Source: Oscillospiraceae bacterium (GTDB taxonomy: Bacteria; Bacillota; Clostridia; Oscillospirales; CAG-272). From it: a stretch of DNA of 42,330 nt. The stretch is taken from positions 1 through 42,330 of the forward strand of contig SVRM01000027.1 in the NCBI GenBank assembly GCA_015064785.1, in the 5' to 3' direction. This document shows positions 7,835 through 14,492 of this stretch, in pieces. The stretch's first letter is position 1. Each line of letters begins with the position of its first letter. Under the pieces are notes generated by a model that saw only the letters and a list, made by a program, of their open reading frames with translations, was not told where the DNA came from and made no database searches. A program made the position numbers and the translations under genes.

Positions 7835-7971
7835 GTTTTCCACAGAGTTATCAACACCTGTGGATAACTCTGTGCTGTGGAAAACATCCCCACGGAAAAT
7901 GCTGTCAGAATCCGCTTTTTTCGACCGGGCGTGACGGCGCATCCCGTTTTTCCACAGCATCTGTGAAAAAG
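7835..7971. other. DnaA-box-like cluster with nested inverted repeats (oriC-like)
   Basis: This 137-bp non-coding stretch contains a perfect DnaA box on the - strand (TGTGGATAA at 7859-7867) and a one-mismatch box TTATCAACA (7848-7856). These sit inside a perfect 12-bp inverted repeat, CACAGAGTTATC (7841-7852) and GATAACTCTGTG (7863-7874). An outer pair GTTTTCCACAG (7835-7845) and CTGTGGAAAAC (7875-7885) overlaps it. TTTTTCCACAG (7947-7957) and CTGTGAAAAAG (7961-7971) repeat the theme. The word TTTTCCACAG with TTATCCACA is typical of replication-origin regions beside dnaA in Bacillota, but no dnaA, dnaN, rpmH or recF is present in this window. It could be an oriC, a secondary DnaA-titrating site or a regulatory site. 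No gene is supported between 7644 and 7989. Confidence 0.55.
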
Positions 7972-7989
7972 CGTGTGAACAACCGCCGT

Positions 7990-9096
7990 TTATCGGAAGA
8001 AAACAAAATGCCCGGTGGACAGGCAAAGCGCAGCATCCGGCGGCAGGGCTGTCCCCGCCGGCAGAACATACAGCGCTCCGCGGCTGAGATCCCCGCCACT
8101 CCCTGACAGATGCGCACGCAGGGCATCCTCCGCCGCACGGAGCAAAAGCAGATCGTGTGACCGCCGCTCCACCGCCTCTGCCTGCGGCACCCTGACCGTC
8201 TCTCCGGCAGGCAGTGCCAGTCCGGCACGGCAGACCGCATCGAAGCTGCCCGGAAAATCCGCATGTTCCACCCGGTTGCACAGCACTGCGGCACAGGCGA
8301 TCAGCGTATACAGATCGTATGCCGCAGGACAGCGCAGAACATAGTCCGCCAGCGCCTCGCACAGCAGCCGGCACCGCAGATCAAACTGTGCCGCCTCCGC
8401 CGCCATCCCGCTGTCACCCGCAGCAGTTCCCTGCCATCCATGTGCAAGCCCGAGCGCACACAGCGTGGCATAGTCCGGCTGTCCGCTGCCGCACAGACCG
8501 TGGGTTCGCTGAAACAGAATCAACGCATTGCGCAGACGGAGGTCCTGCGGCACCTCCTCCCCGCCAGAATCGGCAATCGGATTCCAGCATCCTGCCGCCT
8601 CCAGCGCGCGGCAAAGCTCATCTTCGGAAACTGCATCCCCGTCCCCCGCCATGCTGCCGGCAAGATACGCCAGCGCATGGGAAACCGCCGCCGAGCAGAC
8701 TCCGTCCCCGATAAAGCCGCAGTCGAGCTGAAACCGCCGCACCGCCGACGCGGTCTGCTGTGTGTATACACCGCTGCAGTCACCGACATCATAGCCAAGT
8801 TCGGTCAGCTGTGTCTGAAGCCGGTATACCTGTGCGCCGCAGTCTCCCTGCATCAGAAACACCGGCCGGACATCTGCTGTGACCGTCTCCCCGGGTATCA
8901 CCGCGCCGGACGCGGTCATCCCATCACCGGACGCCGGACCGTCTGACACCTCCGCCGGTTCTGCGGCAGGAGGTCCGCCGGCATTTTCCGGCATCAGCGG
9001 CACAAAACAGAACAGAAGCAGTCCTGCAAGTGCCGTGAGATACCACAGCACCGCGGCATCCGGGGAAAATTTTTTCATGTGCGTCGGTTTGCGCAT
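7990..9096 (-). CDS. Peptidoglycan-binding, SleB-like cell wall hydrolase homologue, probably inactive
   Basis: A 368-residue membrane-anchored protein. A hydrophobic segment spans residues 15-35 and a Pro/Ala/Gly linker runs to about 80. A PG_binding_1 domain follows (about 84-143, VYRLQTQLTELGYDVGDCSG), then a second degenerate repeat (about 154-216). The C-terminal domain (about 243-368) resembles SleB/hydrolase_2: LIACAAVLCNRVEHADFPGS, GALYVLPAG and the ending GHFVFFR match the family pattern. SleB cleaves spore cortex peptidoglycan with one catalytic Glu in the YxEARGEP segment. The matching segment here reads YVLRCPAAYDLY, without that Glu. About 16 cysteines are present, unusual for an exported protein. 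The ATG at 9096 follows AAGGAG (9105-9110); a longer frame to 9159 lacks a site. It follows another leftward gene 40 nt upstream. Confidence 0.6.
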   Translation of the reverse strand: MRKPTHMKKFSPDAAVLWYLTALAGLLLFCFVPLMPENAGGPPAAEPAEVSDGPASGDGMTASGAVIPGETVTADVRPVFLMQGDCGAQVYRLQTQLTELGYDVGDCSGVYTQQTASAVRRFQLDCGFIGDGVCSAAVSHALAYLAGSMAGDGDAVSEDELCRALEAAGCWNPIADSGGEEVPQDLRLRNALILFQRTHGLCGSGQPDYATLCALGLAHGWQGTAAGDSGMAAEAAQFDLRCRLLCEALADYVLRCPAAYDLYTLIACAAVLCNRVEHADFPGSFDAVCRAGLALPAGETVRVPQAEAVERRSHDLLLLRAAEDALRAHLSGSGGDLSRGALYVLPAGTALPPDAALCLSTGHFVFFR

Positions 9097-9136
9097 ATTC
9101 GACACTCCTTGTGTGGTATAATACATCCGATCAGTA

Positions 9137-9559
9137 TCACCTTTTCCGCCGTTCCTCATCTGGTTTTTCCAAAGGTGCGGATGCTGTTTCCCGGTGCTTC
9201 ATCCGAAGCCGCTGATTCTTCAGCCGCTCGGCATACCGGCGCGCGTACCTGCGTCGGAGCTGCCAGTCACGGCGGATGCGGCAGAACAGCATGATCGCCG
9301 CGGCAGCACCGATCACCGTCATACCGATTGCGGCACAGCGCAGAAGCGGCGTCGTTTTTTCACCGCGGAAATGCAGAACGACCGGCGGGGTGTCACCGTC
9401 TTTCTTCTGTCTGCCGCATTCGGCGGAAATATCGTAGGTGCGGCGGATGACAATGGGATCGTCGGCACCGTGCTTCTGTGTATGAACACGTGTGACAGCG
9501 TGCATCGGCGGATGCAGGACACGGCGGATATGCAATCCGAGCGTTGGACTGTGATTCAT
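9137..9559 (-). CDS. Hypothetical single-pass membrane protein
   Basis: A 140-residue protein that I do not recognise. Residues 1-70 are polar and His-rich. One hydrophobic segment follows (about 77-99, CAAIGMTVIGAAAAIMLFC), then an Arg-rich tail (RRDWQLRRRYARRYAERLKN) predicted to stay in the cytoplasm. The ATG at 9559 has AAAGGA about 10 nt upstream, while the longer frame to 9727 would overlap the start region of the divergent M14-like gene. It lies 40 nt upstream of the SleB-like gene on the same strand, so the two are probably co-transcribed. In classical sleB operons the second gene (ypeB) encodes a partner membrane protein of about 450 residues; this one is much shorter and shows no likeness to YpeB. 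Confidence 0.55.
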   Translation of the reverse strand: MNHSPTLGLHIRRVLHPPMHAVTRVHTQKHGADDPIVIRRTYDISAECGRQKKDGDTPPVVLHFRGEKTTPLLRCAAIGMTVIGAAAAIMLFCRIRRDWQLRRRYARRYAERLKNQRLRMKHRETASAPLEKPDEERRKR

Positions 9560-9656
9560 GGCGAGATTCCTTTCTCTTGACTTTTTGTTCCGAGAATAGG
9601 TTGTCCCGCCGCAAATACAATTATTCGAGCAATACAAAAACGGGGAGTGGGATTCA

Positions 9657-10670
9657 ATGGAAACGATATACGACACATTATGTACATCAATGGATGAAAT
9701 CTGCGCACAGCACCGCGCGGAGGGCATTCAGAAAATCACATTCGGCACAAGCTATCTCGGGCGGGACATTCCGGCATTGCAGCTGGGCTGCGGCTGTCAC
9801 CGTCTGCTGTATCTTGGCGGTATGACCGGCAGTATCCGTACTGCGGCACTGCTGCTGCGCTTTGTCCGCGATTATGCGGCGGCAGTGCGGGACGGAATGC
9901 GGGTATCGGGCATCGATATTTCCTATCTACAGCATACGCGCAGCATCACCGTGGTGCCGCTGCTCAATGTCGACGGTGCCGTTCTGCGCTGTGACGGTGG
10001 GGACAGCAAAAATCCGCTGCTCCCACGGCTTCGGACCATGACAGCTGCGGCAGAAGACAGCGAAGATGGCGACAATCCGTTTGCGCACTGGGTATGCAAC
10101 GGACGCGGCGTCGATCTCCGATGCAATTTTGATGCGGATTTTACGTCTGCCATGACAGCGGCACACGGCATCGGCGGCGCCGGCTTTCCTGGAATGCATC
10201 CGGAGAGTGAGCCGGAATGTGCAGCGGCAGCGGCTTACCTGCGCGGTGCTGCGGCAACCGATCTGGTGCTGGTCTTCGGCGACAGCGCAGATGAGGGCGG
10301 CGGCGTACACGGGCAGATCTCGTGGTGCGGCTCCGACCACAGAACACGGTCGCTTGCACAGATTCTGGCGCGGGACATCGACGGGCGCGGCTACGAAACC
10401 GATTCGCTCGGCACCTGCGGTTCTCTTGGCAGCTGGTACCGCGGACTGCACGCCGGTCCTCTGCTGAACATCACCCTGCCCGGGGAGCCGATTCCGGATG
10501 CTGACGGCGCACAGGAGAACGGTGATATCAGAGAATGCATCTGCCCAAAGCAGCTTCATGCCCTGCTCAGTCCTGCCGCTGCTTCACCCGGTGATACGCT
10601 TGTCCGCGCGGCACTGGCGCTGCAATACGGAAAGCTGCGGAAAATGCTGTTTCATGGGGCGGTGTTATAG
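9657..10670 (+). CDS. M14 zinc-carboxypeptidase-like protein lacking the metal ligands
   Basis: A 337-residue cytoplasmic-type protein resembling bacterial M14 peptidases of the gamma-D-glutamyl-diamino acid peptidase group, which cut peptidoglycan peptides. Recognisable blocks are TSYLGRDIPALQLG, SITVVPLLNVDGAVL and NGRGVDLRCNF, in the family order. The catalytic blocks are altered. The first zinc motif, normally H-x-x-E after the GG/GS strand, reads GGMTGSIRT (Thr57 and Ile60 in place of His and Glu). The third ligand region, normally YHS, reads FGDS (about residue 208). The C-terminal TxE block reads NITLPG (271-276). The fold may be kept as a binding protein. The start is supported by GGGGAG (9642-9647). 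It is divergent from the membrane protein gene at 9559. A SigE-like -10 (AATACAAT near 9614-9621) is a weak possibility. Confidence 0.65.
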   Translation: METIYDTLCTSMDEICAQHRAEGIQKITFGTSYLGRDIPALQLGCGCHRLLYLGGMTGSIRTAALLLRFVRDYAAAVRDGMRVSGIDISYLQHTRSITVVPLLNVDGAVLRCDGGDSKNPLLPRLRTMTAAAEDSEDGDNPFAHWVCNGRGVDLRCNFDADFTSAMTAAHGIGGAGFPGMHPESEPECAAAAAYLRGAAATDLVLVFGDSADEGGGVHGQISWCGSDHRTRSLAQILARDIDGRGYETDSLGTCGSLGSWYRGLHAGPLLNITLPGEPIPDADGAQENGDIRECICPKQLHALLSPAAASPGDTLVRAALALQYGKLRKMLFHGAVL

Positions 10671-10678
10671 AAAATTTT

Positions 10679-10693
10679 CGCTTCAGCAAAGCG
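10679..10693 (-). terminator. Possible weak terminator after spmB
   Basis: CGCTT (10679-10683) and AAGCG (10689-10693) form a 5-bp hairpin with a 5-nt loop overlapping the spmB stop codon. Leftward transcription then meets AAAATTTTC, a poor U-tract. It sits in the 12-nt gap between two converging genes. Confidence 0.35.
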
Positions 10694-11201
10694 CGCCCCC
10701 CATCATCTGCGCCACTGTCACCGATAGTACAGTAACAAAGAAACAGGTCAGAAGCGCCGCAGGTATCAGATGCCTCGTTCCGGTCACCGGTATGCCGGCG
10801 GCATATACCGACAGCACATAAAGCACCGTCTCCGATGCACCGCAGAGAACCGACGCCATCATGCCGACGGTCGAGTCGGGTCCGCAGGTCCGCAGAAGAT
10901 CAGACAGTACCGCCGTAGATGCACTGCCGGAGATCGGGCGTGTCAGCATCAGCGGCAGAAGCTCCGCCGGAATGCGCAGGACACCGCATATCCCGGAAAG
11001 CCATTCCGTCAGGAGTGCAACAGCGCCCGATGCACGGAACAGCGATACCGCACAGACAAATAACAGCAGCGTCGGAAACAGATTGGCACACGCGGCAAGT
11101 CCGTCGCCGGCACCGCGCAGAAACGCTTTTGTACAGCGACCGGGTGCCCATAGAAACAGCACACCGAAGCCGAACAGAAGGATCGGCAGAAACAGCGTCA
11201 T
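10683..11201 (-). CDS. spmB: Spore maturation protein B
   Basis: A 172-residue membrane protein of the nucleoside-recognition (Gate) family, close to the usual length of SpmB (about 178). It starts with a hydrophobic helix (MTLFLPILLFGFGVLFLW) and carries LTRPISGSASTAVLSDLLRTCGPDS and MASVLCGASETVLYVLSVYA, characteristic of SpmB. SpmA and SpmB are needed for normal dehydration of the spore core in Bacillus and Clostridium. The ATG at 11201 overlaps the spmA stop codon by four bases (ATGA), showing translational coupling, and GGGAGGGAA precedes it. The longer frame to 11270 is therefore rejected. Expression in the mother cell under SigE is known for relatives; no clear SigE promoter was identified here. 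Confidence 0.9.
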   Translation of the reverse strand: MTLFLPILLFGFGVLFLWAPGRCTKAFLRGAGDGLAACANLFPTLLLFVCAVSLFRASGAVALLTEWLSGICGVLRIPAELLPLMLTRPISGSASTAVLSDLLRTCGPDSTVGMMASVLCGASETVLYVLSVYAAGIPVTGTRHLIPAALLTCFFVTVLSVTVAQMMGGALC

Positions 11202-11812
11202 TTCCGTTCCCTCCCCTCTCCCGCCGATTCCAGCGCCCGCGTCACCACCGCCGTAAACCCAAATCCGCACAGCGAAACCATCCAGACCGCCGGTAAAACA
11301 GCAGTCGGCATCACCGAACCTGCGGCATGGCGCACCGTCAGCAGTGTCGTCGGAAGCAGCGTCGGCGGCGCGGTATTCAATACGGCAAACAACACCTCGG
11401 CATTGCTCATTTTCGCAGGATCCGTCCGTTTTTCGCGCAGAATCGCCATTGCCCGCAGTCCGATCGGCGTTGCGGCATTCCCGACACCGAGCAGATTGGC
11501 GGCAAGCGACGCTGTGATCTCCGCAAGTCCGGTGTCAGCACCGTCATTCGCCGCCTGTCCTTTGCACAGATCGGGAAACAGCAGACGGAGAACCGGGGAA
11601 AGAAGCCGCTCCAGTCGGGAAAGCGCCCCCATCTCACGCAGAACCTCAAGCAGTCCGCCCCAAAGACACATCGCGCCGCCAAGCGACAGCATCAGCGTCA
11701 CCGCCGTCTCCGTTCCCGAAAACAGCGCATTGCCGACCTCCGCCAGATTGCCCGTGAAAGCGGCACACAATACCGACACCACGCAGAAAACGCCGAATAC
11801 AATACCAGCCAC
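11198..11812 (-). CDS. spmA: Spore maturation protein A
   Basis: A 204-residue, multi-pass membrane protein of the same Gate family as SpmB. The hallmark ANLLGVGNAATPIGLRAM is present near residue 110, with further hydrophobic segments near the N-terminus (MAGIVFGVFCVVSVLCAAF) and in the middle (LMLSLGGAMCLWGGLLEVL). It acts with SpmB in spore core dehydration. The start is a GTG at 11812 with CGGAGG 5 nt upstream. It is transcribed away from the MreD-like gene, and the two starts are about 100 nt apart. The B. subtilis arrangement, where spmAB follows dacB, is not conserved here. Confidence 0.9.
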   Translation of the reverse strand: MAGIVFGVFCVVSVLCAAFTGNLAEVGNALFSGTETAVTLMLSLGGAMCLWGGLLEVLREMGALSRLERLLSPVLRLLFPDLCKGQAANDGADTGLAEITASLAANLLGVGNAATPIGLRAMAILREKRTDPAKMSNAEVLFAVLNTAPPTLLPTTLLTVRHAAGSVMPTAVLPAVWMVSLCGFGFTAVVTRALESAGEGRERK

Positions 11813-11831
11813 AAAAGCCTCCGATCTTCCC

Positions 11832-11861
11832 TTGACAATGCAGGGGATTCTGTGTTACAAT
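11832..11861 (+). promoter_or_regulatory. Promoter for the MreD-like gene
   Basis: A perfect TTGACA (11832-11837) and TACAAT (11856-11861) with an 18-nt spacer. It begins only 20 nt from the divergent spmA start codon. Confidence 0.8.
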
Positions 11862-11912
11862 ATAAGATATGAAGACAGAATCGGCAGTATTCAACGGAGA
11901 GGAGGAATGTCC

Positions 11913-12539
11913 GTGGCTCGCATTTACGGTGCCAGAACCGCATCACGTGCATACCGTGATCACGCAAGACAGCGCAGACGCGCACTTCTGCGCGGCAGTC
12001 TGAAATGGGTGCTTTATTCCCTCACCGCAGTTTTGCTGTGTGCCGCAGAGGGAACGGCATTTGCGTTCCGCGGCGCATCGGTATCCTCCATCGGCATTCC
12101 GTTTCTTCTGCCGGCATGGCTGACGGCGGTTGCCATGCAGGAAGGTTTTCCCGGCGGTGCGTGGTTCGGCATTGCTGTGGGATTGCTGTCCTCAGCAGCG
12201 GGCGGCGACACATTTTATGTTCTGCCGCTTCTGTATATGCTTTATGGAGGATCCGTCGGTCTGCTCAGCACGCGCTATCTGAAAAAAGGATTCTTCGTCT
12301 ACGTGCTTTACGAAATGGCAGTGTGCGTGGTACACGGGTGCATTCTGCTGCTGATTTCCGTGATTGCGGCGCTGGCTGCCAAAGAACCGCTCGGTGCGGT
12401 TCTGCCGCTTCTCTGGGCGGGGGGCATGTCGGACATCATTGCATCGGTGATATGGGCGCTGCCGCTGTATCTTCCGTTTATGGGGATTCGCCGGCTGCTG
12501 ACCGACCGCGCAGAGGGACCGGATTCCATTCATTTATGA
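11913..12539 (+). CDS. MreD-like multi-pass membrane protein
   Basis: A 208-residue membrane protein with an Arg-rich cytoplasmic N-terminus (ARQRRRALLRG) and five or six hydrophobic segments from about residue 28 on. The pattern WFGIAVGLLSSAAGGDTFYVLPLLYMLYGGSVGLL, a loop followed by a small-residue helix, recalls the rod-shape protein MreD, which couples MreB filaments to wall synthesis. The MreD call is tentative: the length is a little over the usual 160-180, and no mreB or mreC is adjacent. The GTG at 11913 is preferred because AGGAGG (11900-11905) lies 7 nt upstream, whereas the ATG at 11907 is only 1 nt from it. A longer frame back to 11403 runs antisense through spmA and is rejected. 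It has its own promoter and terminator. Confidence 0.6.
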   Translation: MARIYGARTASRAYRDHARQRRRALLRGSLKWVLYSLTAVLLCAAEGTAFAFRGASVSSIGIPFLLPAWLTAVAMQEGFPGGAWFGIAVGLLSSAAGGDTFYVLPLLYMLYGGSVGLLSTRYLKKGFFVYVLYEMAVCVVHGCILLLISVIAALAAKEPLGAVLPLLWAGGMSDIIASVIWALPLYLPFMGIRRLLTDRAEGPDSIHL

Positions 12540-12548
12540 ATATGACAA

Positions 12549-12595
12549 GGGCTGCCGCAGGTTTTTTCAACCTGTCGGCAGCCCTGCATTTTCTT
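12549..12595 (+). terminator. Rho-independent terminator of the MreD-like gene
   Basis: GGGCTGCCG (12549-12557) pairs with CGGCAGCCC (12576-12584), and the stem continues with AGGTT/AACCT inside. TGCATTTTCTTT follows. It lies 9 nt after the stop codon. Confidence 0.85.
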
Positions 12596-12599
12596 TAAC

Positions 12600-12969
12600 G
12601 AAACTCCGTACCGCCGGATGAGAAAAGCGAGCGGCGCTCACGCTTTTCGGGAGTGGTTTTACGCTTTTGGAAAGCGCGAAACGAAACGGAATTCCACGCA
12701 CGGGGGAAGCGTGTTACTTTCTCTCCCGTGCGAGAGAAATGTAACCGGCGCACTGCGGCCGCGCTGGATTGACACCGGACAAAAACAAAACAGATACGGT
12801 TAGCAAGGTGTCAATAGGCGCTTCCCTTCTCTGGCGGAATTGCCGCGCTATCCGTGCAGATGTAGTGGTACGAACAGCGGCGGCGGCTGAGTGGCGCCTA
12901 TGCCATGGCAAAGTGCAAAGGGTTATGTCAACGGTATGCTTAAAAATAAGTGTAACATAGCGCGAATAC
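12600..12969. other. Non-coding region with several nested inverted repeats
   Basis: No convincing gene is present here. Inverted repeats are AAAAGCG/CGCTTTT (12623-12648, imperfect), TTTCTCTC/GAGAGAAA (12718-12725 and 12732-12739) extended by GTTAC/GTAAC, TTGACACC/GGTGTCAA (near 12768-12775 and 12808-12815) and ATAGGCGC/GCGCCTAT (near 12815-12822 and 12894-12901). Together they could fold into a multi-branched structure of about 200 nt. A leftward TTGACA occurs near 12925-12930 but lacks a good -10 box. The frames in the region have no ribosome site and no recognisable motif. It may be a degraded mobile element, a structured RNA or remains of a lost gene. Confidence 0.4.
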
Positions 12970-13002
12970 AAAAGAGGTGCTGCAAAAATTGACAGCACCT
13001 CT
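12970..13002 (-). terminator. Rho-independent terminator of the leftward glycosidase gene
   Basis: AGAGGTGCTG (12973-12982) and CAGCACCTCT (12993-13002) form a perfect 10-bp stem with a 10-nt loop. Reading leftward, TTTTG follows the stem. It is 16 nt beyond the stop codon at 13019. Confidence 0.75.
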
Positions 13003-13018
13003 GGTGACCTGTTTGTGT

Positions 13019-14245
13019 TTATTTTGCAGTAACAAGCGCACCTGCCGAAGAGGTCATCGGGACGTGGTAGACGCCGTCAGCATCTGGCAGGAGGACTTCT
13101 GCGGTACCGCCGCGATAGACAGTGACAACGCGGTCATAGACGCGGAAGGTAACTTCGTAGGACTTATTGTCGACATCCTGTGCGTCATCGGCTGCGGCGA
13201 TCATCAGCGCGTAACCGTCATCTGCGTCTTTCCCGACCATCTGGCCGACGACAATCGGCTGGGGCGCGGTAACATCAAAGAAGATACCGGTGGAGAGGGA
13301 TTCCTTCGGTTCGTATGCGAGCATCCGCAGATCGGGATGGTTTTCGCCGAAGCCGATGAAGTGCGTCGAGGTACGGCGGTACTTCATGTAGGTATCCGCA
13401 AAGCCCTTGATTTCCAGGTTGACGGTTTTGAGCTTTTCATACTGTTCGGTCTTTTCGCCGTTTTCGTCGACGACCTGATTATGCCACCAGCCTGCGGTCC
13501 AGCACGCCCAGATGATGGATTCGGTACCGAATGCCATTGCGGTATATGCCTGGAAGCGAAGCTGATTTTCAGTGATCCAGACAGCGGGCTTATTGGAGTT
13601 GACCTGAAGCACGATCCACATCGAACGTCCGGTATCGCGTGCGGCATCAGCGACAATGCGCAGATTCTCATATGCACCGGCAACGGATGCGGAATACATA
13701 TAGAAGTCATAGCAGATATAGTCGGTACCGACATTCTCGCAATACTTTGCGATGTGTTCGGCATAGGTGGGTGTACCGAGCTGATTGACGGTCTGCTCGT
13801 CGTTGTTCTGCGAGACGGACGCATAGTTGGGGTACAGGTTCAGATACGCAAACTGTCCCGGAAAATGCCGTTCGGTGTAGTCCATGACACGTCCGTAGTA
13901 CGGGAAGTCGAGTGCAGACGGTTCGTCACCGGTATCAATGCCGACAATCGCCGGATGATCTTTGAACTTTGCGACACCGGCGTCGTACTTGTCCCAGGTA
14001 TTGGTTTCTGCCATCTGACCTGCGCGGTCACCGTCGCCGCCCCACCAGCCCGGGAGGACATCGTTGACAATCGCGCCGACGCCGTACTTGGCAAACAGGT
14101 CGAGCGCCTCATAGTCGGACTGCATACACATGACAACGTCGATGCCTGCGTCTGCGAGATCCTTGATGTGGGCTTCTGTACGCGCATACGGACGAAGGAT
14201 GTACGTGCCGAGGAAGAATTTGGATCGGTCAAGTCTGTTTTTCAT
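13019..14245 (-). CDS. Putative glycoside hydrolase, TIM-barrel (clan A-like)
   Basis: A 408-residue protein without a signal peptide, so probably cytoplasmic. Residues 10-300 look like a (beta/alpha)8 barrel: FFLGTYILRPYA, DAGIDVVMCMQSDYEAL, HPAIVGIDTGDEPS (Glu108 in GDEP, the position of the acid/base in clan A glycosidases), QFAYLNLYPNYAS, DYICYDFYMYSAS and IIWACWTAGWWH near the barrel end. The last 80 residues look like a beta-sandwich. I cannot place it in a specific family. A second catalytic Glu or Asp is expected at the end of strand 7 but was not identified with certainty. GAGGAA lies 8-13 nt before the ATG. It follows the heparinase-like gene on the same strand but is separated by 247 nt that contain a repeat. 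Confidence 0.6.
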   Translation of the reverse strand: MKNRLDRSKFFLGTYILRPYARTEAHIKDLADAGIDVVMCMQSDYEALDLFAKYGVGAIVNDVLPGWWGGDGDRAGQMAETNTWDKYDAGVAKFKDHPAIVGIDTGDEPSALDFPYYGRVMDYTERHFPGQFAYLNLYPNYASVSQNNDEQTVNQLGTPTYAEHIAKYCENVGTDYICYDFYMYSASVAGAYENLRIVADAARDTGRSMWIVLQVNSNKPAVWITENQLRFQAYTAMAFGTESIIWACWTAGWWHNQVVDENGEKTEQYEKLKTVNLEIKGFADTYMKYRRTSTHFIGFGENHPDLRMLAYEPKESLSTGIFFDVTAPQPIVVGQMVGKDADDGYALMIAAADDAQDVDNKSYEVTFRVYDRVVTVYRGGTAEVLLPDADGVYHVPMTSSAGALVTAK

Positions 14246-14325
14246 AATGATAATTCCTCACTTTCGTGATGTTATGTTATCCGGGTATATATCGTCCCGG
14301 AAATATGCGTTTCTATTGCGTTCAA

Positions 14326-14471
14326 GGACAGTCGAGGACACCTATCGGGACAGTCGAGGACTTTGCCTATCATGACAAGTACCTTGTCATGGACAGTCGA
14401 GGACGCCTGTCCCTACAATATAACTGCCTTGTCACGGACAGTCGGGGACGCCTGTCCCTACAATATATATA
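14326..14471. repeat. Short palindromic repeat cluster (two 45-bp tandem copies plus two partial copies)
   Basis: The word GGACAGTCGAGGAC occurs at 14326-14339, 14348-14361 and 14391-14404, and with one change (GGACAGTCGGGGAC) at 14436-14449. The last two belong to 45-bp tandem units, 14382-14426 and 14427-14471, each reading CCTTGTCA, GGACAGTC, then GCCTGTCCCTACAATATA, with very few differences. Within each unit GGACAG and CTGTCC can pair. A separate perfect palindrome overlaps the array: CATGACAAG (14371-14379) and CTTGTCATG (14383-14391) with a 3-nt loop. Words such as TTGTAGGGACAGGCGTCC, the other strand of this unit, look like the dispersed repeats of gut Clostridia. No gene is seen between 14246 and 14492. 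Confidence 0.7.
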
Positions 14472-14492
14472 ACCGCCATGCCGCAGATCATT

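Noticed and set aside
7648-7893. Small - strand frames over the DnaA-box-like region
   Set aside because: No ribosome site, no motif, and they run through the LytTR promoter and the palindromes.
12977-14269. A 430-residue + strand frame opposite the TIM-barrel glycosidase-like gene
   Set aside because: Antisense shadow without ribosome site or motif. The - strand frame contains GDEP and a barrel pattern.
14326-14471. The GGACAGTCGAGGAC repeats as a CRISPR array
   Set aside because: Spacing between words is irregular (22, 43 and 45 nt), the tandem units are almost identical including the part that would be spacer, and no cas gene is near.
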